The notes: a model not told the origin generated them from the sequence alone. Shown: positions 31,366-48,072, counted from the first letter of the stretch. The stretch is 64,000 nt of DNA from Macrotrachela quadricornifera (GCA_022393335.1 JAJEKB010000237.1:169215-233214); one strand, 5' to 3'. Made by a program: numbers and translations.

Positions 31366-32565
31366 AACAACAACAACAGCAACAACAGTACTCTTCTGCA
31401 TCATACCAATTACCATCATTTAATCCGATGCAATCTTTTCAACCACAAGTAATTAATAGAATTGATTGATTGATTAATTTTATTTGCAATTTTCTTTATA
31501 GGCTTTTGCTCAAATGAACAATTTTCAAGATAATGGTTTAGCAGCCTCACTTTTTCCTCATTATAATGGTTATTCGTTACCAATGCCGCATAATAATGTA
31601 GGATATTAGTGAGCATTAGAAGTAGTATGCACACACACACATACACACACATATATTCATACTCATTCTTTTTCTTTCTTTTCCATATTAAATATATTGA
31701 AAAGCAGTCATCAATTTTTATTTATTGCCATTCACATGTGTATATATATAAGGATATACATATATATGACAGATGAATCTCTCTTCCTTTTTTTTTTTAT
31801 TTTATAAACCTGATAAATAGTGTACATGTGTATATAAAGATAAAATGTCATTGATAAATAATTAGTATATCAACATCAACCATCAGCATTTTTTGTTCTT
31901 CCGGTTTGTTTTCTTTTCTTTTCTTTTGTGTTTGTTTTTTATTTAAAAAAAAAGGATTGTTGTCAATTATTTTATGTTTGGTGTTCTTGTCTTGTGTGTA
32001 CATAACAAAAAAAAACCCAACAAGATAGAAAAAGAAAACAATTGATAAACATAAAAAAAAAAACGAACTGATTTTTCCTTTTTTCTCGATACTCATTGAA
32101 TATATAATTATAATTATGAGTAAGTATTCTATTTCCTTATATACTGCTTTGCTTCTTACATCTTCTATCTTTGTATCCGATATATATATATATTTATATA
32201 TCCGTGTGTATGCGTGTGCTTACTTCTTCTCATATTACAGCTTTAAGTTTTTATTTATATTTAATTGATAAAAGGAAACAATAAGAATTTTTATTTTATC
32301 TATAGGTTCAAATGCAACAATTTCAAGCATTACAACAACAACAATTACAACAACATCTTCAACATCAGGTAAAGAAAGAGTCAAGTAAATAATATTTTAT
32401 TTTATCTTTTTTTTCTCGATTCGTTAGACTTATCAAACTTTAACAACAGCTAACACAAATTCTACGAATAATAATAATAATAATAATAATGGTGATCAAC
32501 GCCACGATGAGGATGATGATGATGACGATGATGATGATGATAATGAATCGGAAGGTGATGATTAA
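28327..32565 (+). CDS. Dsp1: Dsp1-like HMGB protein with two HMG boxes, polyQ and acidic tail
   Basis: A non-sequence-specific DNA-bending chromatin protein. The Q-rich ends resemble insect Dsp1 rather than vertebrate HMGB1. First exon is either 28327-28418 or 29813-29883; both end in phase 2. Common exons are 30008-30281, 30647-30789, 30845-31019, 31087-31209, 31293-31448, 31502-31597, 32306-32368, 32428-32565. The product is 419 or 412 aa. Box A (about residues 73-140 of the shorter form) starts [17 protein letters not shown]. Box B (about 158-226) starts PKRPLSAFFHYC. Both carry the usual aromatic and Lys positions. Exon 31293-31448 encodes 31 consecutive Gln. The last exon encodes an Asn run and then an Asp/Glu tail. 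If the donor at 31598 is not used, translation stops at 31607-31609, giving a 349-aa form without the acidic tail. A second in-phase donor (GTCAGA) exists in exon 31087-31209. Confidence 0.92.
28997..29022. repeat. (TC)n microsatellite in the HMGB first intron
   Basis: An uninterrupted CT run of about 26 bp sits within a long pyrimidine-rich tract between the two alternative first exons. It may lie in the promoter of the downstream first exon. Confidence 0.85.
29813..29883 (+). CDS. Dsp1: alternative first coding exon of the HMGB gene
   Basis: ATG at 29813 opens a Q-rich peptide ([18 protein letters not shown]...) and ends at a GTAGTG donor in phase 2, the same phase as the exon at 28327-28418. 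Either exon therefore joins the exon at 30008 in frame. Both exons end with a similar QQMQ segment, suggesting exon duplication or shared function. Confidence 0.65.
31296..31388 (+). repeat. CAA/CAG repeat encoding 31 glutamines
   Basis: A trinucleotide run, mostly CAA with interspersed CAG, inside the HMGB coding region. CAG interruptions are clustered at the start, middle and end. Confidence 0.9.
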
Positions 32566-33107
32566 ATAAAATTCATTTTTTGTTTATTCATTATTAATTG
32601 AGTAATAATAAACATTAAAGAAAAATAAAAAACAAGAAAGTATTGCGCTATTTGTTTGGTTTTTTTTGATTCTTATATTTGTCTCGATTCGTGTTTTTTT
32701 TGCTCCCTATTTCTTTTTCTTCTTTTTCTTTGATAGTATACATATAAATATACTATTGAATTGATTGTTTTTTTTTTTGTTTGTATTTGTTCGTACTGTG
32801 ACTAATTGATGTATATCAAAAAAAAAACACAAAATCATTCACACACTTAGCTTGTACGTATTTGTCCTATTTTTTTTTCTTGTTGTCATTTTTTGCATCA
32901 TGACAGACAACATTTTTCTTCTTCTTCATTGTTCTTATTCTTGTCTGCTTTTTTTTACACGATAATGTCAGACATACATACATATTGTTCTCTTTTTTGT
33001 TTTTTTTGTTTATCTTGTGAGTAAAAAATTGAAAAGAATGGTGGGCAACCATCAGTTTAAACTATTATAATAGATTGGTTGTCATATCTTTAGATTTTGA
33101 ATCAGAA
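32566..33107. other. intergenic region between HMGB and PAAF1
   Basis: AT-rich, with AATAAA signals just after the HMGB stop (one overlapping it at 32564-32569, others near 32605-32630). An acceptor-like CTTTAG at 33092-33093 lies 14 nt before the PAAF1 start. No other feature is seen. Confidence 0.5.
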
Positions 33108-34597
33108 ATGACTACTGAGATTAATTCTAACATTTTAAATAAAGTAGCAATACATCCACGTATTATTATACAATCTGATTGGTCTGTTCATCTAAAATCC
33201 AATACATTACCTGTTGATGTTTGGCTTGAATTTAAATCAGGCAGTGCTAGTATATCACGTGTTACACAAAATGTTCATGGTGTTTGTTCAATCAAAGCAT
33301 TAACAGATGCAGAAGCTAAAGTTTATAAGACATCATCAAGTGATAATTTTCAATCATCTGATATCGATAAAACTCAACAACAATTACGTGTTAAAATTCG
33401 AGATACTGATTTTAGTCATACGTTCCAAGGTAAAAACATATTTTCTATTTGTATTTTATTTTAAAATTTTAAATAATAATATTATATTTAGGACCAATAA
33501 AAACATTTTCTACAGCTGGTAACCATGACGATGATGAAATTAATAATGATTTAGATCCATTAATTAATGTACCTGAACTTCAAAAAAATCAAACACAACA
33601 AACAAAAATATCAGTTTATCCACATTGGTTTGATATCAGTTCAGGTGGTATTGGTTTAACAGCATTAAGTGATGGAAAAATTACTATATGGAATATTGAA
33701 AATGGTAAATATAAATAATTAAATATAAATAAAATATATGAAATCTTTTTTCTAGGTGATGTACGACGTAAACTCAAAGGTCATATCGAAGATGTTTATA
33801 TAAGTCGATTCTTTCCATCAGGTAAAATCATTATATTTAAATTCAATCTATTATATTTATTTTTTTATTTAGATTTTGCTGTTGTTTCTGGTGGTGCTGA
33901 TATGCGTGTTAAAGTTTGGTCACTTGATAAAGATAATAATCAAATAAGTGATGTAACATTAAGTGGTCATCGTTCACGTATAAATGATGTTATTGCACTT
34001 AATCAGCAACATGTATTAAGTGCATCAAACGATGGTTCTGTTCTTTTATGGGATATTAAAAAAAATGATCAAATAAATAAAATAGCTGAATTAGATAATA
34101 GTATTAATTGTATCAGTTTAACTGATTCATCATTATTAGCTTGTGGTTGTAATGATGGTTCAATTCGTTTTTATAATTTAAATGAGAAAAATTCTAAAAA
34201 TATCATTAATCAAATTAATATAGGTTCACCTATTAGTACACTTTGTTATTTACCGGAATTAAATCAACTTATTTATGGTACTGAACAATCCACAATTGGT
34301 ATTTATGATATACGAAATTTAAATGATATACCTATTCATTCATGGAAAGAACAAAGAGGAAAAATAACATGTATTATTCCAAGTAAAGATAATGGAGGTA
34401 TATTAACAACAACAAGTGATGGTAGTTGTTTTGAATATAATAAAGATGAATTAAAAACTTTGTCGGATACATTACAATTTCATGTCTGTGATTATACGGG
34501 TGCCGATGATTCTGTTCTTAATGGAAAAATATTTAATAATAAAATTTATTCAATTTGTCGTGATGGACTTGTACGTATTTATGACAATCAAGAATAA
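33108..34597 (+). CDS. PAAF1: proteasomal ATPase-associated factor 1 (Rpn14 homologue)
   Basis: A WD40 chaperone-type protein that binds 19S proteasomal ATPases (Rpt subunits) and influences 26S assembly in the cytosol and nucleus. Four exons (33108-33429, 33492-33704, 33756-33821, 33873-34597) give 441 aa (human 392). Family landmarks: an N-terminal IIIQSDW, then DISSGGIGL, GDVRRKLKGHIEDVY, FFPSDFAVVSGGAD, HVLSASNDGSVLLWD, TSDGSCFEYN, DYTGADDSVLNGK and the terminal SICRDGLVRIYD. These make WD repeats arranged as in PAAF1. The extra length is an insertion between the N-terminal region and the first clear WD repeat (about residues 85-175, rich in Asn, Gln and Asp). The ATG at 33108 is the first after the acceptor-like site at 33092-33093. 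Confidence 0.92.
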
Positions 34598-34770
34598 AAT
34601 CAATTCATGTTTTATTCTCTAAACGAAATTTATCAATCAAGCTTATTATTTTGGTTTGGAATTTTTTTCCTAGTTGCCATGATTGTTTCCTATGTATATG
34701 AATAATCTTCAACTTATATATAGGCAATATTATTTCTTTTCTTTTTTTTTGTAGTATATTAAACAAGCAA

Positions 34771-34776
34771 AATAAA
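34771..34776 (+). promoter_or_regulatory. poly(A) signal of PAAF1
   Basis: AATAAA about 175 bp after the stop codon, preceded by a T-rich tract. Confidence 0.45.
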
Positions 34777-34998
34777 TTTATTCAGGCATTACCAAATAAA
34801 AATTGACATAAAATCGATTTTGTTTTTTATATATTTCAATTAAAACTTAAATTGACAAATGATATTTAAGAAAATAAAAATAATCATATTCTATCAAATT
34901 AGATTTCGATTTAATATAAATTATATGTCCTTGTCGGAAAAACTTCCGCTGACAGTTTCCGTTTGACGGAATTAGAATCGGAACTAAACCCATTTCCT

Positions 34999-35022
34999 TA
35001 TATATATATATATATATATATA
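34999..35022. repeat. (TA)n microsatellite
   Basis: An uninterrupted TA run of about 24 bp between convergent genes. Confidence 0.85.
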
Positions 35023-35245
35023 ACATTAAAGATATAAAAAAAAACATATATTTGCAATTGATATATCATTTCATTTTTTTTTATAATTTATAGATAAATA
35101 TGTATATATATTTATAGTTTTGTTTTAAAGTTCAATTATTTACAACAACAAGACAAAAAAAAACAAAAAATAAGTTAAGAAGAAAAAGAAATATATAGAA
35201 GTTCATAGCATAATATTATATAACGAAGAAGAAAAAGAAACAAAT

Positions 35246-35833
35246 TTATATAGGTTTTCCTCCACTTTCAACTAATATATGTTGTTCATAATGTTGACGA
35301 TATTTAGCAACTGTATTAGGCATTGATATCGAACGACAAATTTGAACGGCAGCAATTGATGGTGCTTGTAAACAATCGGTTATTGATGCAACTGGTTCAA
35401 CATCAACATCAATTGATGAAACTTTATCATGTTGATTACAAATAGAACGTAACTGTTTTAATGTATGACGACGAGTATTTGACATAGCTTGTGAAACAGT
35501 AGTTGTAGCAAATGATGATGAACGTTGAACAACATATCGAAATAAAGATGATCGTTGTGTTGCTGATGATGAACCTGTAGAACGAAATGAATTACTGATT
35601 GAATTATTTGATGTTGTAGAATTTGATGTTAACCATGAACGAGTCGTTGGTGGAGGTCGATATTCTCGATTAGGACGTGTTAAATTTGAAGTCGATATCT
35701 GTTCAGCACTATCATAAGATGATTGAGCGAATAGAGCAGCCACACCTGTACGAGTTAATGTAACTCGACGTGTATTTGTATCATTAATATCTTCTATAGT
35801 TGTTGGTAATGTAGATGAAATATCATTCGACAT
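35246..35833 (-). CDS. hypothetical Ser/Thr-rich protein, 195 aa, single exon
   Basis: An intronless frame from ATG at 35833. The frame continues upstream to a GTG at 35881 but has no earlier ATG. It is rich in Ser, Thr, Asn and Arg, with a basic centre (NTRRHTLKQLRSICNQHDK) and a C-terminal segment that looks folded (SITDCLQAPSIAAVQICRSI, then KYRQHYEQHILVESGGKPI). There is no signal peptide, no membrane segment and no recognised domain. Codon use matches the neighbouring real genes. It converges with PAAF1. Upstream lies a striking cluster of CGACGT palindromes. I infer a real, low-complexity regulatory or cytosolic protein; function unknown. Confidence 0.6.
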   Translation of the reverse strand: MSNDISSTLPTTIEDINDTNTRRVTLTRTGVAALFAQSSYDSAEQISTSNLTRPNREYRPPPTTRSWLTSNSTTSNNSISNSFRSTGSSSATQRSSLFRYVVQRSSSFATTTVSQAMSNTRRHTLKQLRSICNQHDKVSSIDVDVEPVASITDCLQAPSIAAVQICRSISMPNTVAKYRQHYEQHILVESGGKPI

Positions 35834-35896
35834 ACTTGATTTAATTCGAATAAATAATGAAATTATTTTGAAAACATTCACTTATTAGTTGTACTC

Positions 35897-36052
35897 GACG
35901 TATATACGTCTATTATATTGTAATTCTTTCTTTAAATATATCTATAAGTATATATATAATCATACATATACGACGTGTCTCTTACTGACCATCATTCTTT
36001 GTTTAACTAGTTATATTTTTCTATATTCTTTTCTTTTCTCCGACACGTCGTA
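35897..36052. promoter_or_regulatory. palindrome cluster (CGACGT/ACGTCG) upstream of the 195-aa gene
   Basis: GACGTATATACGTC (35897-35910) is a perfect 14-bp palindrome. TACGACGTGTC (35969-35979) and GACACGTCGTA (36042-36052) are perfect inverted copies, 62 bp apart. All contain the GACGT/ACGTC half-site known from CRE/bZIP-type elements. So many CpG-containing copies in DNA this AT-rich are unlikely by chance. They lie 64-219 bp before the start codon at 35833, so I infer transcription-factor sites. Confidence 0.55.
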
Positions 36053-38825
36053 TTTCGAAAATATTTCTATTCATATTATAAAATATAACAGGATAGAACA
36101 TGTCTTTTTCAATAGTAATTTATCGAGAATATACCATTTCAACAATATTATTATCTCTAGTTCTGACGATAATGATCATTTTTATATTCCAATGTGATAT
36201 AAATATGACTTTGTTCAACGATCAAAAAAGAAATCCTAAAAGTTTTCTCTAGTCGATGATATCAATCTGGTATTTTTTAGCAATGACGACATTCGAATCT
36301 ATAAAAAACATAGAAACTAAATTGAATATTCTTTTGTTATTATAATGCTTCTCTTAATTTTGATTTAAATAGATACTGAATCGTAGAGCATAGTTTATAT
36401 ATTTTTCTTTTTTCATCAAAGGTAATAATCATATACGATAAGATTTAATTTTACTGATTTTTCGAAAAAAAAATTAATATAAATTTTTTTATAAAATTAT
36501 CTAATTTCAATTGATTAAGATTTTCCTTTTTTTTTGTTTATCTATAATTTGTTGGCAATGTATTTCATAATAATCAAACAATAGTTTAAAAAAAAACAAA
36601 TATTCAATATCTTATTTCGTAGATAATAATAAAAGCTCATTTTAATCACATAACACAAAGTAGACTTCATATATATACATATATGGTATGTTGTCAGGCC
36701 CTTGATGACTCATAGTTTATAAGCAGAATGCACTTTGGTTAATGATTTCGCTACAAAAGGTCCCATGTTACAATTTAGGCATTAAAAAATTCTACATTTA
36801 ATTTACAATCGAATGAGACCCTCCTTGTTAGGGGCAAGTTTCTATAAGATATGTTTTAGGCTGAAAATGTTTGATTGTACCGCTCTCTATAATTTTCGTC
36901 GAAGTTGTTGTTAGTTGAACGGTACAAATATATTAATGCCCCTAATATGCATATAATAATTATGTATATTTTCCAGTCCTCTACTAGATTATGTAAAAAA
37001 ATTTGAGTTTGTTTTTTTGTTTCAAGTTTTCCTCTAGATATCGCTAGTGAGAAGTGCATCTGTTAATAAACTCAAGAAAGAAGCGTGTTTTAACCCCTCT
37101 GACAGTATACTAATAGTTTATATAGATTAAGTTTATCATCTATATATGATTTAATTTATTCATATATTGTGTCTGTTATTCACTCAAAATAACAAAAAAA
37201 AAGAAACATATTTTGAAAATCTGTTGGTAAATGTCAAGATGTTGCTATTTCAATATGATCAAAGAAATAAAGAGATGAACTTTATATTATTTACTTTTTC
37301 TTATACTTTTATTTCAATAGATGAAAAAAAAAGAGTTCGCTAAATTGTCCTTTGTCAAAAGGTCGATAACTATAAAACATATTCGATAAAAATGATCATG
37401 AGAAATATGTTAAATAAAAAGAAAAAAATCATATAGACTGAAGTAATATGGCTATCAAATATTTGTCATATTCTAAACACTAACGGATATTATATTTGGC
37501 GGGATTTTTTTTTTAAATGAAAGGATTCAATTGGTCGTTTGATATTACATAGAACATTGCATTTCATATAATGACTTTTTTTAAATAATCATAACTAATT
37601 TTCTAGAAAAAAATGATTGTATGTAGACAACTATAATTACGATTTTAAATACATTAAATGTATTCAATCATCTGTAAATCTCATTACTTGATTTAGCAAG
37701 ACAAAGACAAAAGAATAAGTATATATTTATAAGTGTTTTGCATACATACTTTTAATTTTTCTACTATAAATGATGTGATAATGTAAGTAAATTTAAACAA
37801 TAGAGATTAAATATCATCTGTTTTTTGTATATTTTAATAAGAAATAGTGGATAATTAAAAAACGTCTTCTAACGCCACCATGTATATTCTATGTGTATTA
37901 TTGGCCTATGACAGATCATCGTTTCTCTCACCTTTTTTTTTTCTATATGTCTCTTATTCTTTCTATTATTTGTATGGAATTGTTTGGTTCAATCATAGTT
38001 AAATGTTTATCAGAAATCATTTTTTTTCTTCTATTTTATTTATTATTGTTTAATAATGTGTGAGTAAAGATTTTTCTTGTTCCATATCATTTACTTTATG
38101 ATACAAGACAAATCTGTTTCTTATTTATTTATATTAGTATTCTGGTTATTTGATGTTTCTTTTCACACATCTATTGTTTCTTATAAAGGAAGAAACAGGA
38201 AGACAAGTCGGTCAGATGATTACGTATAAGGAGTGATGAATGTAATCGCATGTCCGATAAATAAGCGATGGTTTGATGACCTATTTTTCTTTATTCTGTT
38301 CTTCTTTCTTACTAGCTGTTTCCTCATTCTACTGCCTACATAGCTAGACAAGTATGTATATTATAAGATCGTGACGATTGAGCACTTCTAAAGGCAAACG
38401 TTCTTTCCGCTACTGTATGTCTGTGACCGAAAGAAAGAGAGAGAGAAAGAAGAGGGAGACAGAAAATTCCTTATTTAGATCTGAATTATCATTATATTCG
38501 TTTGGTTGAACAGATAAATCAATGAAAGAAAGCAGATATTTATTGTATTATTCTTCTAACTGAAGCTTATTCTCAGTTGTCACTTTTGCCGATACTATTG
38601 ATAATAAAATATCGCTCATTTTTCCATTAAATTTTTGACCTATGTTCATTCGTTATTGATCTTCATTACATTAATAACCTTTTATATTTATTTCTCTGTT
38701 AATTTCTCAATGGAATATCATCATGTTTCTCTCTTTATTTCATCATTATTCATTTATAAGAAACTTTCGTTTATTTAGTTCTCTTTTTATTTTTCAATAG
38801 ATTTTCTTCATATATAAACTTGTAG
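36053..38825. other. gene-poor interval, no gene recognised
   Basis: No reading frame with family resemblance. A 67-codon minus frame at 36856-37059 contains one hydrophobic segment, but there is no supporting context. GA-rich simple sequence occurs near 38430-38460. The right-hand part is presumably the upstream region of ARHGAP39. Confidence 0.45.
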
Positions 38826-38862
38826 TTGTCGTCGACAAATCATGCGACGACATTGTCGACGA
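38826..38862. promoter_or_regulatory. GC-containing inverted repeat upstream of ARHGAP39
   Basis: TTGTCGTCGACAA (38826-38838) is a palindrome around one base. Its half TCGTCGACAA (38829-38838) recurs inverted as TTGTCGACGA (38853-38862) after 14 bp. It is about 115-150 bp before the start codon and is a possible transcription-factor site. Confidence 0.4.
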
Positions 38863-38976
38863 TGGCTCATGTGACAATTTGTATGTGTGTGCCTCTTCAT
38901 TATTAATAATATATTTCTTATCAAGGTGCTAGTTATTCATTCATATATATATCTTCAGTACGACACGAAAAAAGAC

Positions 38977-43945
<4,969 letters not shown>

Positions 43946-44297
43946 TTTTTCTTTCATTTTCTTTAAACAAATTCTTTTTTTTTTTTTACTTTCTATTGAT
44001 CAATTTGCTACGTTTCTTTTTGTTCATTAGAATCTCGTACGTATATATATATGTATATGACTCTTTTCGTTTCCTTTCGTATACTCAGGAGATTTCTATA
44101 TGTGTGTTTGTAAACAGAACAGTTTTGACAGCCTCTATGAAAATAAAAGAAAAAAGACTAAATCAAAATATAAACCGACACTAGTCAGAAAATTAATTTT
44201 TTTTTGAAAATATGAAATGATCGGAAAATGACTTATCAAAATGAAAATTGTACATGTTGATTACGATTCTGTTGAATCAATTGAATTTTATTTTTAG
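43946..44297. other. 3' flank of ARHGAP39, no gene recognised
   Basis: AT-rich sequence with a short TA run near 44041-44058 and an AAAATAAAA near 44140. It ends in a T-rich tract and TTTTTAG that could act as an acceptor for the exon-like frame that follows. Confidence 0.4.
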
Positions 44298-44780
44298 TAG
44301 TGAAAGAGCACACTTTCAAGTTTTTGTTTACAAGTATAAAACATTTGAAAACTTCTAAAAGGTTCTATTGTCAGATTCGATACATAAAACGAGATAGTAT
44401 TCGAGTTTCATTCGATTATGAAATGCGGTGCAAAGCCGAGAATATCGATTATCAAAAACTCGGTAATTCATTAGAAATGTATATTCGTTTCAACGATTCA
44501 ACACAAACGAAACAGGCACTCGATAAGCTCTTTCAGACTTATCGAATCATATTTCTTGTCTCTCGATGTTGCCGAAAAGTAAGTTTTGAGTTTGAAAATG
44601 TCCAAACTTTGGTATATCATTCCTTGTGACGTGGCGAATAACATCCTAAGTTTTCACCTCTCGATCCTGATAAATAAGGAAGATGTAAAGGCTAACATTT
44701 TATCAATGTTATTTTCGGTAGGCCGCAAAAACGATAGTTGGCGCATATTACATATAAATGAGCCAGAGATAAATGGTTAA
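44298..44780 (+). other. unassigned exon-like open frames with atypical codon use
   Basis: From 44298, just after ATTTTTAG, a frame runs open to 44629. It has protein-like character (RFYCQIRYIKRDSIRVSFDY, MRCKAENIDYQKLGNSLEMY, QALDKLFQTYR) and contains a consensus GTAAGT donor at 44579. A second frame (44586-44780) overlaps it and is also protein-like (WYIIPCDVANNILSFHLSIL, VGRKNDSWRILHINEPEING), then stops. Both use more TCG, CGA, TTC and other G/C-containing codons than the flanking genes. No start exon, no further exons and no family were identified. Options: a decayed gene with a frameshift, a fragment of a mobile element, or a small fast-evolving gene. Confidence 0.3.
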
Positions 44781-46029
44781 TCATGCTTGAATTTGTTTGT
44801 ACATTTAACTGTAGTTTTATTCAAGGAATTGGTCAATGTTTTTCAACTTGTATTATTGAAATTAGAGCAAAAATCATTTAATAACATATAAAACTTTTTA
44901 TAGTGCTGTCAAAATCACTGGTGAATTCATGTTAACATGTCCGAGGATATTGTGTTCACTTAAATCCAAATGCATATTCTTTTAGACTGTTAGGAGACAA
45001 AATATTGTAGCAGACAAAAGTAAAAAATATTAGACTACGTTATATCAAAAAATAAATGTTACCACTCAGATAGTAGAAGAAAAAAAATCAACATTACAAA
45101 ATATCGAAAAACTATAAAGATATCATGAAGAAAGAATATGAATCATAACCTATAACTTATTCGCTTGTTTGCTTTATTAATCAACCATCTGTTCATATGC
45201 ACATACATATCATAATATATTTTTCTTTTACAGAGATGTCGATCGCGAATGAAAATCTACTGCTGTCGCTATGATTTTTAAAACACCGTTTCGACTGTAT
45301 TAGAGAATAAATCTTGCTATCAATGAATAGAATTCATTCAATCCTACATTGATCTATTTCTAAATGCTGTAATTTCTATCAAATTTGACTCATCAACATT
45401 ATGAGAGAATGTTTGAGGATTTGTTGATTGTCGGATAAATGAGGCAAAAAACACCAATAAAATACTGAAATTTTATTGAAATAAAAACAAAAAGTTTTCA
45501 AAATTTTAAAGAGCATATGGTCTGTTTCCCAGACATTTTTATAAGCAACAACAATCCGAAAATCTATATTTTCTTCCATTTGATATAGTAAATTGTTATA
45601 ATATGCAATATTGAAAAGTTTCCAACTGTTTTATTCACTTTTATTTCTCTATTTTTGTTCTTAAATATTTTCATTTTTGATGTTTTGTAATTTTATATTT
45701 GAAAACAGCGCAGTTTATCATTTATTCATATGTAAAAGAAGAATATATGAAATGAAAAAAATGTTGCCTAATACAAACAAAACATATTTACTTTACTTAT
45801 TCATGCACATGATTGGTAAAATAATTGTCTCATATGGATTTACAAGGTCACATTAATCGGAATGTTGGGTACAAATATATTATTATTCATGTTTGCATGA
45901 ATTGGTACATGTAGAAGCGATAACTCGAGTCTTACTAAGAAAGAAGGAAAGGAGAATTGATTTGTTTCTATACAAATATAAGAATATTTATTCATTTATT
46001 GTCAGTATTTGGTTGCAACAAAAATATAA
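44781..46029. other. intergenic interval, no gene recognised
   Basis: There is no convincing coding signal. GTCAG at 46001-46005 is an acceptor-like site 24 nt before the next start codon. Confidence 0.45.
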
Positions 46030-46477
46030 ATGGACGATTTAAGATTTTCTTTTAAGCCGGTAACGGATAAAGACTTGGAATTGTTCAACAAAGTAAATCG
46101 ATGCATTTATTTTTCTAGTATACATTTTCTATTGATATATTGATCTTTTTTTTAGCATAAGAAGTCTATTGATAGTGAAGTTCGAAAAAAACATACATCA
46201 ATTCCGACTAATTTTGAACTGAAACCAGTACGTGCTCGACACATTGAGGCCTGTGGGATGATTCATGATTTTAAGGTAACAGAAATCATTCAACATTTCA
46301 TCAATCACTTGTTTCATACGAATGTTTTAGATTGCTTTACCGGAGAACAAATTTGTCAAAATATCCTTTCTTACAGGTGGAATGCAGATGTTACCGCCTG
46401 GTCAGAAGCCACCTGAGCAACCACCAGAGCCTCATATCAACGTCGACGATGCATTAACATCAACAGCGGATGAATAA
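46030..46477 (+). CDS. hypothetical 109-aa protein, three exons
   Basis: Exons 46030-46092, 46156-46275 and 46331-46477 join in phase 0 with introns of 63 and 55 nt, a pattern identical to the confident genes. The product starts MDDLRFSFKPVTDKDLELFN, continues with a Lys-rich stretch and FELKPVRARHIEACGMIHDF, then FVKISFLTGGMQMLPPG, a Pro-rich QKPPEQPPEPH and an acidic end. It has no signal peptide, membrane segment or Cys-rich motif. It looks like a small soluble cytosolic protein. I do not recognise the family. The third position is more often G or C than in neighbouring genes (for example CCG, GGC, GTC, GCG codons), which may reflect expression level or origin. It is isolated: more than 2 kb from ARHGAP39 and 5 kb from the next gene. 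Confidence 0.7.
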
Positions 46478-48072
46478 CTCGGCTTTTTTTTGGAACAATT
46501 TTCTACTTTTCATATTTATAGGAACAGAATTGTTCGATCCCCAGTCCATTACAAAATGAAAATGATGAATATGAAACTGTTTGCAATATTACAATTAGTA
46601 TATAATACGGAACTTTGAATAGCATTAGTCATGAAAATTGATTATGAGAAATAAACGAATTTTAAATTTCAACATTTAAAATAGTTTGTAGAATATTCAT
46701 CAAGAATGAATGATTGAATCTTCGAAACAGTAACATATCAAATCAAGTCATACCGAAACTTTTCTAGCATCATCAAATCTTGTCTGATCATAAACTAGTG
46801 ATTGAAAAATTTCCTCATATAACATTACTAAAAGTTAATATCATAAAATATATCAATATTGAAGAATTTTATACCGGAAAATTCTCGATCAAAAGAAAAA
46901 ACTACAGGTTTAATCGTGAGAAATCAAAGTGAACCATTACTTAATAACTTTCATTATATTTAACTACGTGTTATCAATACAAAAAAATGTCAGTGTTTCT
47001 CTAATCTCTTATCAATAATACATAAATATATACATATGAATCGCATAGAGAATATTCACTAATTTATTGCTATATTATTAACATATCAAGGTTCGACAGA
47101 TCTTTATTGTTTTATGTGCAACGAAATAATTGAATGTGTCATTTTACTAATATAGATTCAAGTTTATCATAAATATCTAGGATAGTATCTATCATGCTTG
47201 ACACTAAATGTGATTCAAAATCTTCAAATGGAATTAATTGATCATATTAATCAATGTAAACATACATATCAATCATCATCTATATTAGTTAAAACGATGC
47301 GAAGCATAGCATTCTTGTGGTCCTTTGCGAGTTTCTTTTCTTTCATCACTCGGCATCTACATCAAAATCTGTATTTTCTGTCTCAATGGTCTCGAGAACA
47401 GATCAAAAGAAAGGACATCGTCAGATAAGATCGTAAATCTGGCATCCCATCAATCATATCTCAAACATACATCAGAAGGAAACTTACATATTTCTACATG
47501 TATTGATATAATTTTTTTCGGCTTTGATTTTAATAGAAAAAAAGAAATTTTGAGGCCATCCTTGTATGTAATGATGCATACATTTTTGTTCATATGTTGG
47601 TATATTGTGTTCTTGAGAATTTTTATATCAAATACTTCTTTCTAATTTTGAACTACCAGAACAAATGTCTCTTCCTTTGCTCTACAAAATACATACAGGT
47701 AGTTGATGCTTTACATCTTCCTTCCAGATAAATATAGTAGTCTTCAGCCTCATTCGCATCAATTTTTTATATTTTTTATATAAACTCTTTAACATTATTT
47801 CAGTGCAACATCTCGTTTTCTTATAAACCACAAGTGACAAAACTGAAAGGTTTTCAGAAACAGTGCTGTCACTCCTTCTATAAAATGTACTAGATTTTGT
47901 CCGAAAAAAAATTGTCCAAAAGAGTCCTTCACTATTAATATTTCATAGAAACAACACATTTTCATACAAAACATTAAAAAAAATTGTAGTATTTCAAGAT
48001 TTTCATCATTTAAAATTGTTTTTCATAAAGAATAAGCGTGATATTTGTAATCAACATAGAAAAATATATCAA

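Noticed and set aside
35889..36197. Plus-strand 102-codon Tyr/Ile-rich frame upstream of the 195-aa gene
   Set aside because: It lacks protein-like composition and lies over the palindrome cluster; best explained by AT bias.
36856..37059. Minus-strand 67-codon frame with one hydrophobic helix
   Set aside because: No homology, no splice or promoter context, and AT-rich DNA readily gives Ile/Tyr/Leu-rich chance helices.
47198..47645. Overlapping plus-strand frames, and a short resemblance (TCTGGCATCCCA) to the SF3B1 intron near 23020
   Set aside because: The shared stretch is too short to define a repeat family and the frames are not protein-like.
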